A DNA stretch of 64,000 nucleotides, taken from contig NZ_CTEJ01000002.1 in NCBI RefSeq assembly GCF_001282625.1, positions 498,501 to 562,500 on the forward strand. The letters run 5' to 3'. A program made the position numbers and the translations under genes. How positions within the stretch are numbered: position 1 is the stretch's first letter; each line of letters opens with the position of its first letter. The DNA is from Lascolabacillus massiliensis. GTDB lineage: Bacteria > Bacteroidota > Bacteroidia > Bacteroidales > Dysgonomonadaceae. Of the stretch, positions 27,159 through 35,285 are shown one piece after another. The notes beneath the pieces are model-generated. The model ran no database searches and was not told the origin of the DNA. It worked only from the letters and a program-made list of their open reading frames with translations.

Positions 27159-29261
27159 ATGTTTTTCGGTAAACAGCAACGTTTACGGGTAAGGGAAGGT
27201 ATGCTTCTGGTTGTAGCATTACTGATAATTTCACTTACAACTTATGCCCAAAACACAACAACTAAAACACTTTCGGAAGTATCGCTTGACAGCCTCAAAG
27301 TTTATACAATGCCGGGGGTTACAATATATGGTCGAAGGTCCCAAATTGTACCCGCTCAAACTCTATCGGGAGAACAACTAAAAAAACTAAGCGTGGTTTC
27401 AGTAGCCGATGCCTTGCGGTACTTTTCGGGGGTACAGATCAAAGATTACGGCGGTATAGGCGGACTGAAAACAGTTAATGTCCGCAGTATGGGTAGCCAG
27501 CATGTCGGAGTATTCTTTGATGGCATTCAGATCGGGAATGCACAAAATGGCACAGTCGATCTTGGTAAATTCTCACTCGATAACATGGAAACCATTTCCG
27601 TTTACAATGGGCAGAAGAGTGAAATTTTTCAATCTGCAAAAGACTACGCATCAGCAAGTGCCGTGTATATGGTTACACGCAAACCTGTCTTTGATGATAA
27701 CAGAAAGAATAATTTGACATTAAAAGCTAAGACAGGCTCGTTTGATCTTGCCAATGCTTCAGCTCTGTGGGAAACCAAACTTTCAGAAAATATAAGTCTA
27801 TCGACAAACGCCGAGTTTATGTACACTTCGGGGAGGTACAAATTTAGATATCAAAAAGATGGAGGATACGATACCACAGAAGTCCGTCGAAACGGAGATG
27901 TAAGGTCATTGCGTGCTGAAACGGCATTATTTGGAAAAATAAAACATGGCGAATGGCAGGCTAAAGCCTATTTCTATAACTCGGAGCGTGGATATCCTGG
28001 GGCAGCGGTAAAAAAAGATTATGGAATATCTCTTCTAAATGAAGATCGCCAAAAAGACCGTAATTTCTTTGTTCAATCCCTTTTTCGTAAGAATTTATCA
28101 TCCTTCTATAGTTTGAAAGTGCAGGCAAAATATGCCAATGACTATATGAATTACATCATGCCACCTGAGAGTACACTTGAACCGATGAATAATCATTATT
28201 GGCAACAAGAGGTATTTGTGTCCGCAGCTAATTTATTTTCTATTACCGATTGGTGGAGTGCAAATCTTGCCATTGATATGCAATACAATCATCTCGATGC
28301 CGATGGTACAGATATGTTCAACGTAGGCTTTGTTCAGCCTCGCCGTTATACAGTTCTCAGTGCTGCTGCCACTTCGATGCGAATCCAAAGGTTGAAAGTA
28401 CAGGGGAATCTACTTTATACTTTTGTGACAGACGAAAGTGCTCGTAACAAGGCTGTTGCTACAGACAAAAACATCTTTACTCCGACAATTGTTGCCTCAT
28501 ATAAGCCTTTCGTAAAAAGCGATCTTGAACTTCGAGCTTTCTACAAAAAAATATTTCGAATGCCGACTTTTAATGACCTCTATTATGTTCAAATAGGTAA
28601 TCGTCTATTGAAACCCGAATATACAACTCAGTATAATCTGGGTATTGTCTATAATAAATCATTCGACAAAGGAATATTTACCAATATAGGAATCCAAGCC
28701 GATGCGTACTATAATCGGGTTACAGACAAAATTATAGCCACTCCTACATCTAACCAATTAGTTTGGACAATGGTGAATCTGGGATATGTTGAAATCAAAG
28801 GTGTAGATGTAGGAATAACGCAAGGTTTTAAATTCGATCAAGTGATCTTCAATACGAGATTAAATTACACCTATCAAACAGCAAAAGACCTTACCCCTGA
28901 AAAAGATAGTGGTGGAAGCGGAGGTTCGGATCATACCGAAAATTTCTTCGGACATCAGATACCCTACATTCCTTGGCATAGTGGATCGGCAATCGTGAAC
29001 GCTTCTTACCGTTCATGGGATTTGAATTACAGCTTTATATATACAGGTGAGAGGTATATGCTGGGTGGGAATATACCTGAAAACTATATTCAACCGTGGT
29101 ACACTCACGATATGTCTGTCACAAAAAACTTCCAAATTAAAAAATCAACATTCAAAATCACAGCCGAGATTAATAACATTTTCAATCAACAATATGAAGT
29201 AGTTAAATGGTATCCGATGCCGGGAACAAACTTTAAAATCAATTTAATATTAATAATATGA
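27159..29261 (+). CDS. btuB: BtuB-like TonB-dependent cobalamin receptor
   Basis: The 700-residue protein has a signal peptide (hydrophobic run LLVVALLIISLTTYAQ), a plug domain (VADALRYFSGVQIKDYGGIGGLKTVNVRSMGSQHVGVFFDGIQ-like) and a 22-strand barrel with a C-terminal TonB-receptor ending (ITAEINNIFNQQYEVVKWYPMPG). The cobalamin riboswitch directly upstream identifies the substrate as a corrinoid. The ATG overlaps nothing upstream; its stop overlaps the next gene's ATG (ATGA, 29258-29261), so the pair is translationally coupled. An inner start at residue 15 (MLLVV) is also possible. Confidence 0.93.
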   Translation: MFFGKQQRLRVREGMLLVVALLIISLTTYAQNTTTKTLSEVSLDSLKVYTMPGVTIYGRRSQIVPAQTLSGEQLKKLSVVSVADALRYFSGVQIKDYGGIGGLKTVNVRSMGSQHVGVFFDGIQIGNAQNGTVDLGKFSLDNMETISVYNGQKSEIFQSAKDYASASAVYMVTRKPVFDDNRKNNLTLKAKTGSFDLANASALWETKLSENISLSTNAEFMYTSGRYKFRYQKDGGYDTTEVRRNGDVRSLRAETALFGKIKHGEWQAKAYFYNSERGYPGAAVKKDYGISLLNEDRQKDRNFFVQSLFRKNLSSFYSLKVQAKYANDYMNYIMPPESTLEPMNNHYWQQEVFVSAANLFSITDWWSANLAIDMQYNHLDADGTDMFNVGFVQPRRYTVLSAAATSMRIQRLKVQGNLLYTFVTDESARNKAVATDKNIFTPTIVASYKPFVKSDLELRAFYKKIFRMPTFNDLYYVQIGNRLLKPEYTTQYNLGIVYNKSFDKGIFTNIGIQADAYYNRVTDKIIATPTSNQLVWTMVNLGYVEIKGVDVGITQGFKFDQVIFNTRLNYTYQTAKDLTPEKDSGGSGGSDHTENFFGHQIPYIPWHSGSAIVNASYRSWDLNYSFIYTGERYMLGGNIPENYIQPWYTHDMSVTKNFQIKKSTFKITAEINNIFNQQYEVVKWYPMPGTNFKINLILII

Positions 29262-30433
29262 AAAAAAACGCATTACACATCAGGCAATTTATTGTCCTGT
29301 TGCTGACTGTTGTTTTCATAACATCATGTCGGGAGGACGATCCGATACTACCTTCAAAACCCATAGAAGTAAATCCATGGGAGAAAGTTACAGGTGACAT
29401 TTATGGTTTCTATCTTCTTAATGAAGGTAATATGGGAAGTAATAAAGCCTCTCTCGATTTTTATGACTATGAAACGGGCATCTATCATCGCAATATTTTC
29501 GGAGAGCGTAATCCGAACGAGGTAAAGGATTTGGGCGATGTAGGGAACGATATTCAGATTTATGGAGATAAGCTATACGCCATAATCAACTGTTCCAACT
29601 ATTTGGAAGTAATGGATGTTAACACAGCGAAACACATCACAAAAATTGCTATTCCTAACTGTCGGTATATAGCCTTTAAGGATCAGTATGCTTATGTAAG
29701 TGCCTATGCAGGGCCAGTTGAAATTGACCAGAATGCCCGAATAGGCTATGTGGCAAAAATTGATACAGTAAGCTTTAAAGTTATTGATGAGTGTATAGTA
29801 GGTTATCAACCTGAAGAGATGGCAATTGTAGGTGATAAATTGTATGTTGCCAATTCTGGAGGATATCGTGTTCCCAATTACGACCGAACAGTATCAGTTA
29901 TAGACCTCACTACTTTTACGGAAATTAATAAAATAGATGTTGCTATCAACCTACACAGAATTACGCCTGATAACTACGGGAACATCTATGTATCATCGCG
30001 AGGTGATTATTACCATACCCCTTCAAAAACATTCATTATAGATACAAGAACCGATAAGGTCATTGGAGAGATTGCAGATCTTCCTAATAGTAATATGACT
30101 CTCTGCCGTGATTCACTTTATGTATATAGCACCGAATGGAGCTACGTAAATAACGACTGGACAGTTTCTTATGCAATAGTCGATACCCGTACCCAGCAAG
30201 TCGTTACACGCAATTTCATTAAAGACGGCACAGATAAAAATATAAAAGTTCCGTACGGTATAGCTGTGAACCCTAATACGGGTGATTTTTTTGTCACTGA
30301 TGCCAAAGACTATGTTTCACCCGGAACATTACACTGCTTTAATAAAGAGGGCATTAAGAAATGGTCAGTAACTACAGGCGATATACCTGCACACATTGTC
30401 TTCACACGCAAAAAATTGCAACCTATTAATTAA
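29258..30433 (+). CDS. btuG: BtuG-like surface lipoprotein (beta-propeller, corrinoid capture)
   Basis: The 391-residue protein has a lipoprotein signal (TVVFITSCREDDP, Cys about residue 24) and a seven-bladed-propeller-like YncE pattern. Repeated units include YIAFKDQYAYVSAYAG, EMAIVGDKLYVANSGGY, TVSVIDLTTF and VPYGIAVNPNTGDFFVTDAKDY. In Bacteroides the protein BtuG, coded next to btuB, is a surface lipoprotein that binds B12 tightly and hands it to BtuB. The length, gene order and riboswitch control here match that family. Its coding start overlaps the btuB stop. Confidence 0.85.
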   Translation: MKKNALHIRQFIVLLLTVVFITSCREDDPILPSKPIEVNPWEKVTGDIYGFYLLNEGNMGSNKASLDFYDYETGIYHRNIFGERNPNEVKDLGDVGNDIQIYGDKLYAIINCSNYLEVMDVNTAKHITKIAIPNCRYIAFKDQYAYVSAYAGPVEIDQNARIGYVAKIDTVSFKVIDECIVGYQPEEMAIVGDKLYVANSGGYRVPNYDRTVSVIDLTTFTEINKIDVAINLHRITPDNYGNIYVSSRGDYYHTPSKTFIIDTRTDKVIGEIADLPNSNMTLCRDSLYVYSTEWSYVNNDWTVSYAIVDTRTQQVVTRNFIKDGTDKNIKVPYGIAVNPNTGDFFVTDAKDYVSPGTLHCFNKEGIKKWSVTTGDIPAHIVFTRKKLQPIN

Positions 30434-30449
30434 TAAATTATATCAGAAA

Positions 30450-31760
30450 ATGAAAACAAAATTAATTAAAACTACTCTAATTGCAGTAGCCATTTGTCTC
30501 GCATTGGGACTCTCGTTCACTTCATGTGACAATGCGGATGATCTGTATCTTCTTAAAGAAGAAGACATTAAGGTAGAACAGCCTGTTGGTGGCTTTACCA
30601 CAAATGTAGACCAACTTTTAAAAATTGAAGTGATAAGTACTTCAGATGAAGGGGTCGTTTATCAATGGTTGATTGATGACGAAGTGATAGCGACAACAAA
30701 AAACTTGGAGCATATGTTTGCCGAAGCCGGAGAATATGACCTAATACTGAAAGTGGCACAAGGTCAGGTAAGTTATGAGTATCTCTTCAAAGTAACTGTT
30801 GGTTTTGGCGGAATTGATAAACCACAAGAAGGAGCGACCGCTTACATCACAAAAGTGCTGGATTTTATGCCAGCGGTAGGTCAATTCACCAATAAATTAC
30901 CCAAATATGAAGATGGCGATACACAGGAGACAATGAATCAAAAGGTACTCAAAGCTATTGGGAATAATAATAGAGAGATGATTTCATTGGGTGGATATGG
31001 TGGATATGTTGTTGTAGGATTTGACCATACGATTGAAAACAAACCCGGCAAAAGAGATTTTCGCGTTACTGCAAATGCGTTTTATGCGGCGGGAAATCCA
31101 GACTCTAACGCACCTGAAGGCGGAAGCTGTGAACCGGGAATTATTATGGTAGCCTATGATGCCAATAAAAATGGTGTGCCAGACGAAAATGAGTGGTATG
31201 AAATTGCGGGAAGCTCTCACGAAGATGTGACAAAAGAGCTTTGGTATCAAAAGGCAAAAGATGCAGGAAACAATGTAAACCTATACCGTGATTATGAACT
31301 TACATACTACAAACCAGAAACAGAACCAACCTCAAAAGAAGAATGGGCAACTTATATTCGATGGGAAGATAATAAGGGTAATTCGGGATATAAAGTAAAG
31401 AATCAATTCCATCAGCAATGCTACTACCCTCTTTGGGCAAAAGATAATAAAGTCACATTTAAAGGAACGTGTTTACCTCAAAACGGCATAGATGAAAATG
31501 GTGCAGGAAGTTACTATGTTTTATATAAGTTCCGTTACGGGTATGCTGATAACGAAGTAAACACTAAAGACGAATCTGCCATAGATATTGATTGGGCTGT
31601 TAATAGCAAGGGACAAAAAGTACAATTACCAGGAGTCGATTTCATAAAAATATATACCGGAGTAAATCAAGAAAACGGCTGGTTAGGAGAGTGTTCGACC
31701 GAAATCACCAATGTAGAGGATCTCCACATATTAGGAATTAGTATTGATACACGTAAATAA
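30450..31760 (+). CDS. Surface lipoprotein with PKD-like domain, B12 operon
   Basis: From MKTKLIKTTL the 436-residue product has a lipoprotein signal (LGLSFTSCDNADD, Cys about residue 29) and a PKD/Ig-like domain (about 45-120, VVYQWLIDDE...AGEYDLILKVAQ). The larger C-terminal domain has GGSCEPGIIMVAYDANKNGVPDENEWYEIAGS, an EF-hand-like calcium loop, and LWAKDNKVTFKGTCLPQNG. It probably acts on the surface with BtuB and BtuG, for example as an accessory corrinoid binder, but the function is not established. The frame is open 18 codons upstream; the later ATG gives the proper signal peptide. Confidence 0.7.
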   Translation: MKTKLIKTTLIAVAICLALGLSFTSCDNADDLYLLKEEDIKVEQPVGGFTTNVDQLLKIEVISTSDEGVVYQWLIDDEVIATTKNLEHMFAEAGEYDLILKVAQGQVSYEYLFKVTVGFGGIDKPQEGATAYITKVLDFMPAVGQFTNKLPKYEDGDTQETMNQKVLKAIGNNNREMISLGGYGGYVVVGFDHTIENKPGKRDFRVTANAFYAAGNPDSNAPEGGSCEPGIIMVAYDANKNGVPDENEWYEIAGSSHEDVTKELWYQKAKDAGNNVNLYRDYELTYYKPETEPTSKEEWATYIRWEDNKGNSGYKVKNQFHQQCYYPLWAKDNKVTFKGTCLPQNGIDENGAGSYYVLYKFRYGYADNEVNTKDESAIDIDWAVNSKGQKVQLPGVDFIKIYTGVNQENGWLGECSTEITNVEDLHILGISIDTRK

Positions 31761-31781
31761 TTAACAATTTAAAATTAAAAA

Positions 31782-33143
31782 ATGAAACAATTTTATTTTT
31801 CACTGACACTTTGTATTGCGGTTTTATTTGCATCATGTTCCCATGATGACTCAATTTACACACCTACTCCTCCGACAATCGCTATAGAAAACCTTTCTAT
31901 AGAGACATCAATTGCACAAGAGGACACTATTTATTTAAAAGCAAAAATTGAAAGCCCATTAGAAACAACATTTACTTGGTCTGTAAACAATGTTGCTTCA
32001 GTATCAGATAAAGTAGCAACGGACTCTATCTATAAATTCGTTCAAAAAGAAGTTGGTGATTACACTGTCACCCTTACAGCACAGAATGCAGATGGAGAAA
32101 CAAAAACGACTGTTAACCTAAATGTTTACGGCAAATTTAAATATGGAACGTTTGTCTTAAACGAAGGAAGTGCTTTTCAGGAGAACAGTTCTCTGATATT
32201 TATCAGCCCTAAAGGTATAGTTACAGATAGTGCCTATTGGAAGGTGAACCATACGGAGTTAGGTAATACTTCTCAAGACTTGTTTATCAGTGCAGGTAAA
32301 ATATATTTTATTGCACAAAATGGAAAAAGTAGCCTTGGAAATTATCCGAATGATGGAAAACTGATAATCGCCAATGCTGAAACTCTGAAAAAAGAAGCGG
32401 CATACGATGATGAGCTATCAGTCCTTAGCTGGCCTACACATATAGCGGTGTTGGGGAATGAAGTCTTTATTCGCGACAATAAGGGAATATATTCATTCAA
32501 TACTTCTACAAAAGAATTGAAGTTTATAGAGGGCTCTAATGGTGCACAAAAAAACAGAATGGCTGTAGCCGAAGGCAAAGTTTTTGTTCCAGCCAATAAA
32601 TCTGTTTTGGTTTTGGAAGCCGGAAAATCGGAAATTTCACATAAGATAGAACTAAATGCTGCTGTTTCGGGGGTTATTAAAACATCAGATAATAATATTT
32701 ATATTTCCACCACAGGTACACCGAATAAAATTTCTAAGATCAATGCAAAAAATTATTCTGTTATAAAAGAGAATGAAGTATCCGAAGGGAAATTGGGAGC
32801 AGGATGGGGTGCAACTCCGGGTATCAGTGCCAAAGGCGATACTATTTATTATGGAAATGCAACAACTAAAATTTATCGACATATCTTCAATACAGGAAAA
32901 TCAGAATATTTGATTGACGCAAAAGATATTGTTGAAGATGCAGGTATGGCTTATAACAATCTTGCAGTACATCCGATCTCTGGCGAAGTTTATCAAACAA
33001 CAATTAAGGCTTATGGTATGGATTTTCTTAAAAATAATATCAGTGTCTTCAATTTTAGCAAAAGTGAGTCTAAACTAAGGGTTAATTATAAGAATCATAC
33101 CCATTTTCCAGCAGGAATATTTTTCACGTATGATTTTGAATAA
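31782..33143 (+). CDS. Surface lipoprotein, PKD-like plus DUF5074/YncE-type propeller, B12 operon
   Basis: The 453-residue protein has a lipoprotein signal (LFASCSHDDS, Cys about residue 19) and a PKD-like domain (about 40-115, TFTWSVNN...VGDYTVTLTAQNADGETKT). A propeller half follows with FKYGTFVLNEGSAFQENSSLIFISP, THIAVLGNEVFIRDNKG and NNLAVHPISGEVYQTTIKAYG. The propeller resembles the BtuG family, so the operon may hold two BtuG-like binders, one with an extra PKD stalk. It lies 21 bases after the previous gene and 12 bases before the membrane protein. Confidence 0.72.
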   Translation: MKQFYFSLTLCIAVLFASCSHDDSIYTPTPPTIAIENLSIETSIAQEDTIYLKAKIESPLETTFTWSVNNVASVSDKVATDSIYKFVQKEVGDYTVTLTAQNADGETKTTVNLNVYGKFKYGTFVLNEGSAFQENSSLIFISPKGIVTDSAYWKVNHTELGNTSQDLFISAGKIYFIAQNGKSSLGNYPNDGKLIIANAETLKKEAAYDDELSVLSWPTHIAVLGNEVFIRDNKGIYSFNTSTKELKFIEGSNGAQKNRMAVAEGKVFVPANKSVLVLEAGKSEISHKIELNAAVSGVIKTSDNNIYISTTGTPNKISKINAKNYSVIKENEVSEGKLGAGWGATPGISAKGDTIYYGNATTKIYRHIFNTGKSEYLIDAKDIVEDAGMAYNNLAVHPISGEVYQTTIKAYGMDFLKNNISVFNFSKSESKLRVNYKNHTHFPAGIFFTYDFE

Positions 33144-33155
33144 AAACACAACATT

Positions 33156-33728
33156 ATGAATAAAAATAAGATAAATCTTAGATTCAGTGTTATTACACTT
33201 ATAATACTATCAGCAGCGATGAGTAGACTACTTCCTCATCCGCCAAATTTCGCGCCTATTGGCGGAATGGCTCTTTTCGGAGCTGCCTATTTTAGTAAAA
33301 AATATTGGGCTTTTATTATTCCGATAGTTTCTATGTGGGTTAGTGATTTAATTTTGAACAATGTGATTTACGGACAGTACTTTGACCATTTCGTATGGTT
33401 TTACAGTGGATCATTGTTTACCTATGGGGCATTCGCATTAATCGTTGTGCTTGGAATGTTTACACTTAAAAAAGTACGAGTTCCTAACTTGGCGGTATCG
33501 GCTTTGGGCGCATCAGTCATATTCTTTATAGTATCAAACTTTGGAGTATGGCTTACGTCAGGAATGTATCCTCCCACATTTAGCGGTCTAATGACATGTT
33601 ACACCGCAGGGATTCCATTTTTCCACAACACTATCCTTGGCGATTTAGTGTACACGGGTGTATTGTTTGGTGCTTTTGAATTATGTGTTAGAAAAATTCC
33701 TCAATTAAGAGTTGCTCCATTTCAGTAA
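33156..33728 (+). CDS. DUF6580-like integral membrane protein, B12 operon
   Basis: The 190-residue protein has about five to six membrane helices and an N-terminal MSRLLPHPPNFAPIGGMALFGAAYF motif typical of DUF6580 membrane proteins. FWFYSGSLFTYGAFALIVVLG is a further helix region. Its position as the last gene of a riboswitch-controlled B12 operon suggests a role in moving corrinoid or a precursor across the inner membrane, perhaps as an ECF-type substrate-binding component. That is inference. A strong terminator follows. Confidence 0.65.
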   Translation: MNKNKINLRFSVITLIILSAAMSRLLPHPPNFAPIGGMALFGAAYFSKKYWAFIIPIVSMWVSDLILNNVIYGQYFDHFVWFYSGSLFTYGAFALIVVLGMFTLKKVRVPNLAVSALGASVIFFIVSNFGVWLTSGMYPPTFSGLMTCYTAGIPFFHNTILGDLVYTGVLFGAFELCVRKIPQLRVAPFQ

Positions 33729-33736
33729 ATATATGA

Positions 33737-33780
33737 AATCCATAGAGGTTGAGATAAAACAGCCTCTATGGATTCTATTT
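33737..33780 (+). terminator. Terminator of the B12 operon
   Basis: AATCCATAGAGG (33737-33748) pairs with CCTCTATGGATT (33763-33774) as a perfect 12-bp stem, followed by CTATTTT. It sits directly after the last gene of the operon. Confidence 0.8.
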
Positions 33781-33804
33781 TAGATATCTATACCAATATA
33801 AAAC

Positions 33805-34107
33805 ATGAGAGATTATTTCAACAAATTAGTAGAGCAGATTTCAATAGAAACGAGTGTTGTTGATATGGAAGATTGCGATATCACCATTGAAGAATCTATT
33901 GCAATGATCAAACTTTTGAAGAAACATCTTTCTGATTTAAGGAGTTTCTTTCTTTCAAAAGAATCAATTAGTACACAAGAAGAAATAGTTTTCTTTAAAG
34001 AAATGAAACCTGAGATATTGGGTTTATTACTGTACTTTAATAAAATTCATAATATAGAATTGAAACGTCCAACCGGAAGTAACTGTCACGAGGTGTGTGA
34101 ACTGTAA
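33805..34107 (+). pseudogene. rteC: Truncated RteC-like regulator
   Basis: The 100-residue frame has the features of RteC proteins, the regulators that control excision of CTnDOT-type integrative elements. Recognisable parts are the helical start MRDYFNKLVEQ, a middle IKLLKKHLSDLRSFFL, and EEIVFFKEMKPEILGLLLYF with NIELKRPTGS. The conserved frame ends at about 34080, and the final residues (SNCHEVCEL) come from the adjoining IS remnant. The C-terminal two thirds of RteC are missing. The family link is by recalled pattern, so moderate-high. Confidence 0.7.
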
Positions 34108-34401
34108 CCTCACCCAGAGAAGTCTGAACCTGCTTGCGGTTATAGCCGTTGCGGCGATTACCCGATAAGCGCTCCTCTTCATCCATGTGGACATCCATCT
34201 CACCCTCCAATGCAGCATTCAGAAGGTTCTCCAGTAATGGCGCAAATGCACCGTCTTTTCCTAAAAGAGGCTTGCCGGCTTTTAACTGCTCCAGCGCCTT
34301 GGCTTGAAACGACTTGTAATCAAAATCTTCCATAATGTAAACTGTTGTGTAAAAGTAATAAAAAAATGATTTATTCTTTGACACAGTTTACTTTACAGTC
34401 T
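34080..34401 (-). mobile_element. IS256-family element remnant (left end and start of the transposase)
   Basis: On the minus strand, from the ATG at 34333, MEDFDYKSFQAKALEQLKAG, then KPLLGKDGAFAPLLENLLNAALEGEMDVHMDEEERLSGNRRNGYNRK and TVHTPRD follow the N-terminus of IS256-type transposases. The match ends at TPRD (about 34084) where the RteC remnant begins. The sequence at 34379-34401 (GACACAGTTTACTTTACAGTCTC) resembles a terminal inverted repeat outside the transposase. Only about 85 of some 400 residues remain, so the element is inactive. Confidence 0.82.
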
Positions 34402-34624
34402 CACAATTTGAAATTAATTACACGATTACCGACAAGTCAGACACCGGAAACAAAAATGGAACTATTGTAAGAATTATCTTACGATCTCTCGAATCAATAA
34501 ATTGATCATCCAAAAACCTGCCTTTTGAAACAAGTTTTCATTCTGTAGCCTTCCCAATTTGTAGGACAGTTCCAGGTCAGACAAGAATATTCACTTTATT
34601 TGGCAAGAGTCTTACGCCACAGAG

Positions 34625-35236
34625 TCATATCAATTTTTCTTCATATGCCATTTTAACCAAGACGGCTGTATTGCGTGCACCGAGTTTGAGGAGCAGATTT
34701 TTCCGGTAACTGTTCACGGTTTCAACGCTGAGAAACAGTTTTTCGGCGATTTCTACATTCGTGAAGCCATCGGCAATGAATTTCAATAATTCTTTCTCGC
34801 GTGGTGTGAGCCAGATATGCTGTTTGGTGGAGCGCTTCATCAGCATATCGATCTGCTCGCAGAGAAAAGTCTCGCCGTCGGCAACCGACTCGATGCTCAT
34901 CAGGATTTCTTCGGGCATGGCGTTTTTAATCACGTATCCCGAAGCACCGTTCTCTATCATCTGCCTCACGATGGCGTATTCAGAATAACTTGTCAACGCC
35001 ACAATCTTCACTTTCGGGAAAAGCGATTTTATTTCCTTGCACAAATCAATGCCGCTGGCATCGGGAAGGTTTATATCGAGCAAAATCACATCGGGTTGCT
35101 CGCGCCGCAGTTGCGTCATACATTCTTTGCCGGTATAACTGACAGCCGTGGTTTTGGCAAATCCCGATTCATCGACTAGTTTTTGCAGGCCTTCCACCAA
35201 TATTTTATGGTCATCAACAATATGTACGGTTATCAT
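34625..35236 (-). CDS. Response regulator with LuxR-type HTH
   Basis: From MITVHIVDDHKILVEGLQ the 203-residue product has a receiver domain. Acidic DDH is at the start, phospho-acceptor Asp lies in DVILLDINLPDASG (about residue 55), and Lys occurs in YVIKNA. It also has a C-terminal LuxR HTH (LTPREKELLKFIADGFTNVEIAEKLFLSVETVNSYRKNLLLKLGA). The frame is open to 35341, but those codons lie within the end of the kinase gene, so the later ATG is favoured; MTNAKHKF at 35263 is a third option. It follows its kinase by about 50 bases and probably controls the divergent genes at 37443. Confidence 0.9.
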   Translation of the reverse strand: MITVHIVDDHKILVEGLQKLVDESGFAKTTAVSYTGKECMTQLRREQPDVILLDINLPDASGIDLCKEIKSLFPKVKIVALTSYSEYAIVRQMIENGASGYVIKNAMPEEILMSIESVADGETFLCEQIDMLMKRSTKQHIWLTPREKELLKFIADGFTNVEIAEKLFLSVETVNSYRKNLLLKLGARNTAVLVKMAYEEKLI

Positions 35237-35285
35237 ATTAAATTTATGTTTTGCATTCGTCATCCGACACCTGTCTTCAGTCTCT

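Noticed and set aside
34384-34624. A further gene between the IS remnant and the response regulator
   Set aside because: No open frame with coding character; only the IS end at 34379-34401 was recognised.
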